Assembly: GCA_026929865.2 (NCBI GenBank)
Contig: CM049418.1
Coordinates: forward strand, 4,611,501 to 4,675,500
Length of the DNA stretch: 64,000 nucleotides
Direction: 5' to 3'
DNA from: Hyperoplus lanceolatus
Lineage: Eukaryota; Chordata; Actinopteri; Uranoscopiformes; Ammodytidae
Below, one piece after another: positions 1 to 9,092 of the stretch. Numbering within the stretch: the first letter of the stretch is position 1; the number at the start of each line of letters is the position of its first letter. Both the position numbers and the translations under genes were made by a program. The notes below the pieces were generated by a model. The model ran no database searches. It was not told the origin of the DNA and saw only the letters and a list, made by a program, of their open reading frames with translations.

Positions 1-1205
1 TCTACAGCCACTCCATTGGCATCAATGATATGACCCAAGAATTTAACTGAGGACCTCATAAGATGGCACTTTTTAGGGCTCAGTTTGAGATTGTGGAGTC
101 GGAGTCGCTGTAGGACAGTTTCCAACCTCTCCAAAGCTTCCTCTTCAGTTGAGGCAAACACAAGCAGGTCGTCAAGGTAGCACAATAGACTGCTGAAATT
201 CAGGTTTCCAAATATGCTGAGCATCATACGCATAAAGGATGCAGGACTGTTGCAGAGACCCTGTGGCATCCTGTTATACTCATACAGCCCCATTGGAGTT
301 GTGAATGCAGTGTAACTTTTGTCCTCTTCAGCCATCGGAACGTTGTAAAAGCCTGAAGTCAGGTCCATTGTGCTGAAGAAGGTGTTTCCACCCAGAGCGG
401 CCAAGCAATCTGACTGGTGCGGTAATGGGTGGGCGTCCTTGAACGTTCTGGCGTTGAGCCATCTGAAGTCCGTGCAGAGTCTCAAGCTGCCATCCTTTTT
501 CCACACGAGCACTAGGGGGGAGGCATACTCACTGACAGATTTTCCTATTAACTCCTGCTCTTCCATTTCAGATAAAACCTGACGCAGCTTTTGGTAATGA
601 GCTGGTGGTACTCACCGAAAGGGGAGGCGGAATGGTCTGTCATCAGTGAGCCTGATGCGATGAACAAAACCTTTTGCCTCACCGCAGTCTAGAGCATGTT
701 TGGAGAAGACATCGTTGTATTTTTCAAGCAGCTCAACCAACTTTAACTTCCCATCGTACTCAGTGTGACACTGATCGATATCGATGTCAGCCAGACCAAC
801 CTGCTGGAGGTGCTGTTTGAGATCTGAAGGCCTGGTGGTGTCTTGTTTTACCCCTGTCTCTTTTTCAGGTTGGCTAGTGTTCTGTAAAACATCAAAATCT
901 TCAACAGCCAGACAGGGTGACACATCCGCCAGCTTGCAGTTTCTCCTTAAGGTGACAGGTTTGTTTGACACATTGGTGATTTTCATAGGGACCCATCTAT
1001 CACCCCACAATGGCGTAATGATGCGACCGACCATAATGTTACGTGGTATCGACTTACTTGAGGTGGGCTCAACGAGGACTGTGCTGCCAGGAGACATAGA
1101 AGCATTTTTAGGTAATTTACCCCAGACCAAGTGTTCTTGCCTTGCCAACAGAGTGACCGACTGCTGGAGTTTAACAGTCCCAATCCCAAGTGTGGGCCAG
1201 CTAGT
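1..1205 (-). pseudogene. Ty3/gypsy-type Pol remnant, reverse transcriptase and upstream linker (decayed, runs off window)
   Basis: The minus strand carries one reading frame, open from about 1205 to the window start except for one in-frame TGA at 612-614. The part below 612 encodes a recognisable reverse transcriptase: a fingers motif LCTDFRWLN, the first catalytic Asp in TMDL (about 363-365), MPQGLCNSPASF, the catalytic YLDD box (codons at 168-179) and a downstream LSPKKCHL segment. The part above 614 matches the linker that normally follows the protease in vertebrate gypsy Pol. The aspartic protease itself is not seen between the Gag zinc knuckle and this linker, so an internal deletion is likely. 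An upstream in-frame TAA (1206-1208) bounds the frame. The TGA replaces an expected Arg codon, as by CpG decay. RNase H and integrase would lie beyond the window. The family call is firm; the clade is not determined. Confidence 0.92.
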
Positions 1206-1786
1206 TTAAAGGCTGAGTGTTCTGTGGTGGGGAGACGTGCTGAGCTGGACCAGAATGACGGTTGGGGCAGTCCCTTTTAATGTGATTGGGCTTAAAGCAA
1301 CCTAAACACAGGCGATGCTGCCTATAGTGTGCGAGAGTCGAGTGCTCCAGAGACTGGCAGACTTTGCAGCATTTATGCTGGAACTGATCTGGAGTTTTTG
1401 GATTGTATCTCTCGGATCTGTTCTGTGACAATGCTTGATTAAAAAGGCTGACCAAGACTTTCAAGCTGTCATCATTACAAGAGGGACTGGGAGCTGCACT
1501 GTCCTCACACTGTACAGGTGGCTTATTGGAGTGAAATGTATCTGGATTGGAAGCAGGGGACTGAGCATGATCCATTACTGACTGAGGGCGTTTTGATTTG
1601 GAGGACAATTGCTCTTTCATTTCAATCTGATAGCGATCAATGTACTCTTGAATCTCACTGGCTGTCCATTTACCAGGGGCTTTAAACTTGAAAACAGCAG
1701 CAAGGGAGGGGTCTGGGCAATGTTTGACAAACTTCATAGCTACCTCTTGACAAGGATCTTCAATGTGGCTTACCCAAGCCTTTTCA
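1201..1786 (-). pseudogene. Gypsy Gag C-terminal part with CCHC zinc knuckle
   Basis: This open frame ends at TAG 1201-1203 and encodes the nucleocapsid end of a retrotransposon Gag. A CX2CX4HX4C knuckle (CLGCFKPNHIKRDC) lies near the C-terminus, preceded by a second Cys/His-rich block (CCKVCQSLEH). The N-terminal half is a hydrophilic linker. It lies immediately upstream of the Pol frame on the same strand, in a different frame. Reading continues upstream of the annotated ATG (1737) to about 1786, where a one-base frameshift separates it from the preceding Gag segment. This is a dead copy; nucleic-acid binding of packaged RNA is the role known for the family. Confidence 0.88.
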
Positions 1787-2566
1787 AGCCCTCTTCTGCT
1801 GTATCAACTGCCTTGTTCAACCGAAGCCAGTACTCGACAGGGTTCGCCTGCCAGTTGGACTGTAAGCAAAAATCAGCCATAGGCATGCATGAATATGTCA
1901 CATCACTAAAATGTTGACGAAGGATGTCGTTGATGATTTTAGGATCATCCTGGGGCTTTATGGATGGACTGCTTCAGAGTTATCCGTACAATACTTTAGC
2001 TTTGCCCATGTTTAGATATTATGTCAGAATACTGCTCTTTCAGAGGTATAGCTCGGCTTCTTAAAGTACACTTCCATTAACTGTTGCCACTCAGACCGTG
2101 TTCTTGTTCAATCCATCCCCTGAAGACTGGGGGCTCTTTGACATCTGACTGTAGGACAAGCTTTACACCAGTCAAGTTAAGGAAAGAGGGTTCAGTGGGT
2201 ATCTGGTCCACACTGCTCTTAAGGTGAGAGGGTTCAGTGGGTGTCTGATCTACACTGCTCTTAGCTTGTGTTTCATTAATAACCCTTTCTTCACGCTCAC
2301 TTCTTAATTGATCTTTTATGGTTTGTCCCACTTGTTCAGCAATGTGAGTTATCAAGCTACTTAAAGCTGCATCAGTTGTAGCTGGGAGACTGCTAAATGT
2401 ACTTTCCTGACCTGGACTGGGAGCTGCATGGCCAGGAATACGAGTGGAGCAGAAAACTGGGGAGGCTGGATTATCTGCACCTCTGCCAGGGTACTCATCA
2501 ACCTACACAACCTCCTCTCCCAAAAGCAAAGCTAGAGCCATGAGCTGTAACATTATCATCATCCAT
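1780..2566 (-). pseudogene. Gypsy Gag N-terminal and central part, frameshifted
   Basis: Several minus-strand open pieces in different frames join on to the zinc-knuckle Gag. One covers 1786-1905 (Trp/Tyr-rich, capsid-like). One covers 2077 to about 2500 and contains two tandem near-identical SSVDQxPTEPS units, an internal 36-bp duplication. A candidate start ATG lies at 2564-2566, with a one-base shift near 2506 soon after it. Between about 1905 and 2075 there are several stops and shifts. The order and strand match the Gag-Pol arrangement of the same element. Residue identity to a named family was not checked. Confidence 0.75.
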
Positions 2567-2885
2567 TTTTTCTTTGTTAAATAAACAGTCACTAAAGTAA
2601 AATCACTTTCATAAGAATAGAAAAACACTGTGCATCAAACACTTTGGAGTGAAAAACCTTGTTTCAAAACAAGTTACAAAATGGTTGGAACCCAAAACAA
2701 GCTCTGTATTTTTTTTTTTTTTTTTTTTAAATGGGCTTATCTTTTTCTCTTTTTTTTTCTTTGAGCTTTTTCAACTTTTTTTTTCCAACCAATGCACAAT
2801 ATTTTTTACAGTGTGTGTATCAAAAGCAACCTCTGGCGACCAAGCTGGTGTTGATCCACAGCTCCAGGAGTCTGAAGCGGCGTGG

Positions 2886-2903
2886 ATCCGGGTCCCGGCA
2901 CCA
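2886..2903 (-). other. Candidate tRNA primer-binding site of the gypsy element
   Basis: On the minus strand this reads TGGTGCCGGGACCCGGAT, the form expected for a site complementary to a tRNA 3' end (reverse complement ends in CACCA). It lies between the candidate LTR edge and the Gag start, about 320 bp upstream of the Gag ATG, as expected for a retrotransposon leader. Which tRNA it pairs with was not determined. Confidence 0.55.
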
Positions 2904-2904
2904 C

Positions 2905-4068
2905 TGCTTCGGCTAATTCTGCGTTGTGTAGTAGGGCTGGGCGATATGGACCAAATGTTATATCACGATATAGGTAATTTTATATCACGATATGGATATA
3001 TATCACGCATATAGTATTTTTCCTTAAAATTCAATGGATTACAATAACTGCATTGAACTTAATCACATTAATTATTTTCATTTTTGCTTGGAACTTAAAT
3101 TTCCATAGAAAAGAAAAACTGGTGCAAAATACCACACCAGTCTGGCTTTAGTCAGTCAGTGCAAAATAAAAATGACAGCATCAACCAAAGAGCCTACATT
3201 TTCCAATTGATAGTAAGATTGAAAGTTACATCAAAATAATGAAAGACTTGAATTTTCCTGCAGTATTTGCTCATCTTCACAAATAATATTTTCAGGTTTG
3301 ACACGTTTTAAAGCTACATAAAAACCAGCCTTGCTGGCTGTCTCCAACAATAACAGCACGGGGGTGAAGCCCCGAGTAGGCTAAAGATGTCATTATTAGC
3401 CAGCTAGCTCACGAGAGCTAACCCATGTAGTTTGCGGCTTAAAACAAGCCAACTCTGCGTCACGGCAACAGCACGCTGAAGCAGCAAGCAAGTTTCCTTT
3501 GCCCAATGACATTTTTGACCGTTAAAAGCTGCTCTGCCACCGTGACACAGAGTTGGTTTGTTAACTTTAGTGACGGCGCACCGAAGCTAGACCATGAGCT
3601 AGACAGCTAGAGCAACAGATGAGGCTTCTTCTGTTGCGGGTAGAGAAGATGTATTGCAGCCCAGAACTCTGCTGCATAACCTCCGTGTGGCGCGGCGGTG
3701 TAACTGCAGTGTAACTATAGGGACTCGGAGGGACAGCTGCCTCCCACTCCATATATCCTCCCGCCACATGAACTTTTTTTCTCCGCGATATAAACGGTAT
3801 GGCCAAATCTCTCCCGGTAGACACTTTCATATCGTCCACGATATGATATCGTCATATCGCCCAGCCCTATTGTGTAGGTTAATAAACGTGAGTCGGGACA
3901 ACTGCTTTATTGCCGAGGGAGTCTTTATTTTCCTGAGATCAGACAACAAATAACCAGCACGGCCATTAATGGTGTGCTCGACACGTGCACTCCTCTCTTA
4001 ATCATGGCAAACTGCCGACTGAAGAAGCTAGCACGAAATAACAGGAAGTGACCTCACGGGTAACAACA
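2905..4068 (-). repeat. Candidate 5' LTR of the gypsy element, interrupted by a hAT insertion
   Basis: Immediately next to the candidate primer-binding site (one base spacer), the minus strand ends in CA as LTRs do. Reading outward there are two AATAAA polyadenylation signals (minus strand, at 3924-3929 and 3906-3911). A TG start is possible near 4068. Without the inserted 938-bp element plus its 8-bp duplication, the LTR would be about 220 bp. The outer edge is uncertain because the partner 3' LTR lies outside the window. Confidence 0.45.
2932..3869. mobile_element. Non-autonomous hAT-type DNA transposon with intact ends
   Basis: The element is 938 bp with terminal inverted repeats of 17 identical bases (TAGGGCTGGGCGATATG at the left, its complement at the right). 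It is flanked by a perfect 8-bp target duplication TTGTGTAG (2924-2931 and 3870-3877). An 8-bp duplication with these ends is characteristic of the hAT superfamily. No transposase frame is visible inside; subterminal regions are rich in ATATCG/CGATAT words. It sits inside the candidate LTR, so it inserted after the gypsy copy. Confidence 0.93.
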
Positions 4069-4995
4069 GAATCACACATCCCAAGGTATCAAAATAAAAG
4101 CTCTCAAAACAAATATTCATTAATAAAGAAATGTATAAAGGAAAATAAATAAATTAAAGCATAAAAGGATTATTGGTGAAATATAATTACACACCGGTTA
4201 CACATACACAATGCCCCACGCATTTAATGGGAGAGATGCCAATAAAGCAGAGAGCAATTTAGCCTTCAAACAATATGCCAATGGGTTTGATTCCTTGGGA
4301 CAATACTGCTGTTGTTGTTGTTTTTTTGTTACAATGCAGAATACAGGATATATTAATTGCAGTTTGGATTTGATGATGGTAAATTGAAAAGAGTGGTGAG
4401 CTCAAAAAGAAAAAAAACTTTACATCAAGTCTTTGTGAATGTAATCATATATCCTTTAAGGGACAGACTTTTCTGGATTGCATTGGCAGCCAAGTGGGGA
4501 GTCGTTTTAGACAGCGCAGTGTCCACCGGCTATCACTTATCTCAGCCGGCTTTCAGGCTAAATGTGAGAGAAAAGGAGAAGACCTCACCACAACATGCTT
4601 CCCCCATTCCCTCTCCACCAAGAGGACACACAATACCTTCTTCGCACTAACCCGTTGGTACAATGGACAATAAAAAGCAATCATTCTCACTTCAATGGCA
4701 CAATTACTGTACAACTTAGCTACCCCCTGCCTTCACCCCCAACTCACTGTAAAGACGTAAAAGAGAGGAAAGAGTTTTTTTCATCCATCTGAATGTGGCT
4801 TCGACTTCTCCTCTGCTCCTCCCCTCCATTTCCTTCGGTGATAAGTTACACAAGAGTGAGCGCGCTGGCATGATGCATGCTGGGATAATGTGGCAGCGTG
4901 CTGCTAAGCACTTCCTGTCCACGGCAAGTGCAGGCATTATAGCTGCAGAGTCCTACTACACCTGGGATGGTTCTCTTCACTCCTTACAGCTAAAC
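4069..4995. other. Unassigned non-coding stretch
   Basis: AT-rich up to about 4450, then mixed sequence. Short frames exist but resemble nothing known and lack coding character. No repeat ends recognised. Confidence 0.4.
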
Positions 4996-5117
4996 TTAAA
5001 GGTGGAGACAGTGATTGTGGAGAATGTTGATGTCAAAGGATAGAGAGGTGATATTCACTGATTTTGACAAATGATTATTTTGATAAGGATCTACAGAATC
5101 ACTGATTCCACATTTAA
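4996..5117. mobile_element. Short MITE copy, TTAAAGGTGGAG family (internally deleted)
   Basis: The ends form an imperfect inverted repeat (TTAAAGGTGGAGACAGTGAT at the left; the right end read in reverse is similar, with CAGTGATTCTG). The block GATATTCACTGATTTTGACA inside is shared with the longer family members at 11153-11475 and 21998-22326. At 122 bp this is a deletion derivative. Confidence 0.7.
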
Positions 5118-6589
5118 GATTGCATTGGAATTAAACTAGTAAGAACACCATAAACATTTTCTCACAAGTTTTTCAAGCATCCATTTACAGTAGCAGTTGT
5201 AATTCATTAAGATGGCACGGATATCAGTACCTCAGCCTTGTCATCAACAAGGCCCACTGCTAAATACATGTCCACTGTTAATCACCAAAGGCCATGTCTG
5301 CTAAATATCAGATTCCTGCCTCTAAATAGTGGGCAGTTCTCCCTTGCAATCTCATCTGTCACTGTAAATGTCATCACTTTCTTCTCTGGTTGGCGACCGT
5401 GACAGGCTCCCACTTTGAGCCTGGCTTTATCTCCTTTGCCTTCCATTCTCCCTGCTACAAAGATGCCTGCCTCTCTCTCTCTCTCCTCCTATTTTTTTTA
5501 CCACCACTCACTGCTGTATCCGCTTTCCTACACGTGGCAAATGATTGCCCGGGTAAAGGTATTTTCTGTTTCAATCTTACACTTTTCCCAAGAGGAGAAC
5601 AAAAAAGAGGGGGGGACAAGCTTTCTGCAGCTGGTTTCACTGAGAAAATTGTTCAGAATTGCCTCATTCCAGGGCAGATTAGCGAACGCATACAATCCCG
5701 GGCTGAGTGCTATTGTGCTACCACAATTTGGGCCATTATACTTTGTCTTTTCCATTTAGGAGAACCCCCCCTACCCAATTAAAGTAATACAGCCCCCTTT
5801 TGCAATACCTGCTCCCAATTAAATGGGAACGGTACTACCTGCCTTGGTAGAGCCTGGCCGCGGCTCCTCGACACTCAGTCGCATTCATTAGGGCCTATTC
5901 AACATGACGGAGCTGATGACAACGATTCAAGTCCCCCCCCCCCCCTCCTCTTTTGGACAGGCTCTCACTTTCTTCTTTGTCACTCCTCTCAAGACTAGAA
6001 TTGCCTGCCGCTTACTCCGAGGACTCAGAATTGGCTGGGGAATACAGGGGAGTGAGGGTGACCACTCCCCCCCCCCCCCCAACACACACACACCCCACCA
6101 AACCCAGTTTTTCTCTTCATTCGACATTTTCTCGCCTGCCCCTTGGTTTTGTTTCCCAGGTAGCTAGGATTTTTTTTTCTTCTTCTTCTTCTTTTCCAGC
6201 TCATTGTGCCTTTTTCAAAAAATCCTTGGTCCATGCTGCTCGGGTTGGCACCATTTTAAAGCTCCAGCGTCACAAAGAAAGAGCTTGTCCAGGCCACTGA
6301 CTCGATTGACAATTTCAGAGTGTTAGAAAAAAAAATCCACAAAAGCCGGAGCTCGGAGGGGTGTAACTGAAGTGCAGGGAGGAGGAGGTGTCAATATGAC
6401 ATGTCTGCTGTTCAAACCCATAACCACCAGGTGTTTGTAGCCTTTCAGGGGGGAAAAATCCATCATATCCCACTGTTCCAATTGAACTCAAAAACTTTTT
6501 TCTTTTTTTACGCCCCGCACTATTCACAGTGTCACATTTCATAAAGCTGCAGTTCTAATAAGCCGGGTCAACAGAGGAAATATGCTGAC
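5118..6589. other. Non-coding stretch with pyrimidine tracts and poly-C runs
   Basis: Contains a CT-rich tract near 5470-5490, poly-C runs at 5931-5945 and about 6064-6080 and a TTC-rich tract near 6172-6193. No gene or element ends recognised. Frames here are driven by simple sequence. Confidence 0.45.
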
Positions 6590-7362
6590 AGTAGTCAATT
6601 CAATTCAATTCAATTTTTTCAATTCAATTTCAATTTATTTCAGACATATCAAACATACAAAACAAAATGAAAAGCATGGAAATACAATAAACAAATTATG
6701 TTTTCACAAAAAAGAAAAAAAAAGAAAACAAATTATCTGTATTTCTGAGATATGCCTGAAAAGGAGCAGGAAGAAGTATACACTTATTTAATCCTACCCC
6801 TTTTCCATAGTAAAAAAATAAAAAATAAAAATATTTATTAAATTAAAAAATTAATTATATTCGCTTCTCTTAATCCATATACTCTCTGTACAATTGGCGA
6901 TACTATATTATATTTGCCATTTACGAACTATACATACATACATACTACTTAATATAGGGGAAGGTGGGGTGATTTGTGCATTTTGGAAGTTGCAAAACCC
7001 ATTGTTTCTAGAAAACCGTGGAAGAAATTGGAAATGTGACCACATATTTAAGAAGAGCCATCCATTTGACTCATCCTGTAAAGAAGGGAGACACAAGGAA
7101 TAAGATATAAGCACATTTAAGCTCAAAAAACTGTGTTTTGCCTTTCAAAGTAAAATTTCCATGATCAAGGTTTTTTGATTATTGTGTCTGAACAATTATA
7201 GACACGTTTGAAAACATTTGACACATGTTTTAGTGCTTTGGTATGCTACACTTTGAGTCTATATAATTAGCACAATGTCAACCCTAAATTGCTGCATCAT
7301 GCCTATTATCCAAAATTCTGGGGATGGGGTGATTTGTGCGCAAGGGCCTGGGTGAGTTATAA

Positions 7363-7680
7363 GTAAGTAAGTAAGTAAAATGTATTTATAAAAGCACATT
7401 TATGACAGTTTGCACTGTCCAAAGTGCTGTACATAGTGCATTCAGTAGGTAAACAATGAAGGTAAAATAACAATAACCAAAATAAAAGACGTAAAGCCCA
7501 TACATCCACATAAACACAGATAGTAGTGCAGAGGTAAGTAAGTAGTGCAGAGGTTAATGGGGAGGAAACACCAGGGTGTACATATGGGTTTTGAGCCTTG
7601 ATTTAAAGGCAGAAATGTAGGGGGAATCACATTTGTCAGGTGGCAGTTGGTTCCACAAGCACGGAGCAACTAGTGCAAAG
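7363..7680 (-). repeat. LINE B 3' end carried inside TA element copy 1
   Basis: Read on the minus strand this encodes a LINE C-terminal signature (NQLPPDK, then SAFKSRLKTHMYTL), followed by a 3' UTR and a tail of TTAC repeats (complement of the GTAA repeats near 7363-7378). It differs from LINE A in sequence and tail. The same fragment is present at the same place in copy 2, so it was captured before the two copies separated. Confidence 0.75.
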
Positions 7681-7857
7681 TACATTTCTGAGAGTTGTGC
7701 CAGTGGCATGGCTGTATACGCTGGTCACCAAAAGAAAGTGATTGTCTACAGTAGCTCAGAAGAGAGTGACATCTCAATTCCACTTAACGACACCACTGAT
7801 GAGAGTTCAGATGGCCAGAAAGATGATGATGGTGACTTTGTCATTGTGACACAATGA
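7681..7857 (+). pseudogene. Fossil frame in TA element copy 1, possible transposase C-terminal tail
   Basis: The frame reads YISESCASGMAVYAGHQKKV, then a Ser/Glu-rich stretch (YSSSEESDISIPLNDTTDES), then DDDGDFVIV, and stops at 7857. The same frame is kept in copy 2 with few changes. A Ser/Asp/Glu-rich end with a GDF-IV-type motif resembles, from memory, the tails of proteins of pogo/jerky-like fish transposons. That function is inference; no DDE catalytic domain is present. The LINE B insertion appears to cut off its N-terminal part. An ATG upstream (7633) lies in LINE B sequence and is not the original start. Confidence 0.5.
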
Positions 7858-7894
7858 CGCACAAATCACCCCACGTAGTGGGGTGATTTGTGCG
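7858..7894. repeat. Perfect 17-bp inverted repeat with 3-nt loop
   Basis: Arms 7858-7874 and 7878-7894 are exact reverse complements around GTA. Each arm is the same word found in the terminal repeats of the element, so it is an internal pair of terminal-type motifs and could form a cruciform. Confidence 0.9.
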
Positions 7895-8394
7895 ACAAGA
7901 CAACTTTTTTTCCGAAAGCTATATTTCTTAAACAGTTTATTCCAGATCCAAAGTTTTTATTGCCAGGGATGCACAACATCCTGAAATATATGTACATATT
8001 TGAGTTGGAGACATAACTGTCAAGGCCTCACTTTAAAATCACTTTGAGTAAAAAGTTGCACAAATCACCCCACCTTCCCCTACTATGAATTTTTTATATT
8101 TTATATATTTATATCATGCATATATCTATATTTATAAACAATCAATATATCCATATCTACATACATATCTATACAATCAGTAAATATACCCATATAATTA
8201 TAATTTCCTTCTTACTTCACACCCTCATCCCTGTACCTTTTGAAAATCATTGCTTTGAACCTTTTTTTAAACTGGATCATGTTTGGACATTGCTTTAGCT
8301 CCATGCTCATCCCATTCCACAGTTTCACACCCCCAATTGAGATGCAATGACATTTTAAAGTCATGCCTACAGCCAGTGTCTTAAAGTTTAACTG

Positions 8395-8900
8395 TTACCT
8401 CAAATTGTAACCCCCCTCTCGGACAAAAAAAAGTTTTTGAATGTTACCTGATAGCAGTTTATTTCTAGCTTTGAACATGATTTGTGCAACTTGATATTCA
8501 ACCAGGTCATTGAACTTTATGGTACGGGAATGTAAAGAGAGGAGGTTGGTGTGATCATAATATCCAGCTTTATTGATTATTCTTATGGCTCGTTTTTGTA
8601 TTGTGACTAATGGTAGCAGTGAGCTTTTGTAAGTGGTCCCCCAGACCTCCACACAGTAATTTAAATAAGGTAAGACATTGAGCAGTAAAGAATATGCAAT
8701 GATTTTTGATCCAATATATGCTTTGCTTTACACAGGACTAAGATGCTTCGTGACAGTTTAGATTTAACATGTTTAATGTGAGGTTTCCAGCTGAGCTTAT
8801 GGTCTATTGTCACACCAAGGAATTTATTTACATACACTCTTTCAATATTAACACTGTCGTACTTAAAGCCCAGGATGGACCCTCCATCAAACGTGCACAT
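8395..8900 (-). pseudogene. LINE A reverse transcriptase C-terminal remnant, frameshifted
   Basis: Two minus-strand frames together cover the end of a LINE polyprotein. The upstream piece (8661-8900) has VNKFLGVTIDHKLSWKPHIK, typical of the region after the RT palm. The downstream piece (8395-8652) has IQKRAIRIINKAGYYDHTN and REGGYNLR, typical of the thumb/C-terminal region. A frameshift lies at about 8652-8661, and a stop ends the second piece early. No endonuclease domain is present, so the copy is 5' truncated and inactive. Confidence 0.85.
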
Positions 8901-9092
8901 AGCCTGTATTTAACATGCTAAATAGCCCTGACAAAGGCTATGAGAATATGGCTTCATTCTGTTAATAAATACCAACATAGGAATGAGTACAGAGACACAG
9001 GGAATTTGCTGGAGTGCATATTCTGCAAATAGGTGAATGCACAGGGTTACAGTACCATTACTGTACCTAATGTTAAAAAAAGTATATATCAA

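Larger units (their letters stand above)
6957..8080. mobile_element. TA-flanked DNA transposon, copy 1 (1124 bp)
   Basis: Perfect terminal inverted repeats begin GGGGAAGGTGGGGTGATTTG and are flanked by TA on both sides (6955-6956, 8081-8082). A TA duplication is typical of Tc1/mariner/pogo-like elements. The 16-base word GTGGGGTGATTTGTGC occurs in both ends (6964-6979, 8058-8073), again with one mismatch at 7325-7339, and as an internal inverted pair at 7859-7874 and 7878-7893. The element carries an antisense LINE fragment (7363-7680) and a fossil frame (7681-7857). The body is close to copy 2 at 36856-38165. Confidence 0.9.
6590..8905 (-). mobile_element. 5'-truncated non-LTR retrotransposon (LINE A), interrupted
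   Basis: Minus-strand 3' part of a LINE. The coding end (8395-8900) is followed by an AT-rich 3' UTR and a tail of AATTG-type repeats (6591-6625). The UTR is split at 6955-8082 by a TA-flanked DNA element. The continuity of the LINE on both sides supports one insertion event. The overall type resembles L2/CR1-like fish LINEs (simple-repeat tail rather than poly-A); clade assignment is from memory. Confidence 0.75.

Noticed and set aside
3567..3953. Open frames within the hAT element
   Set aside because: Short, on both strands, with no transposase motif; the element is non-autonomous.
5390..6300. Frames of 114-130 residues
   Set aside because: Overlapping in several frames and driven by pyrimidine tracts and poly-C; no coding signature.
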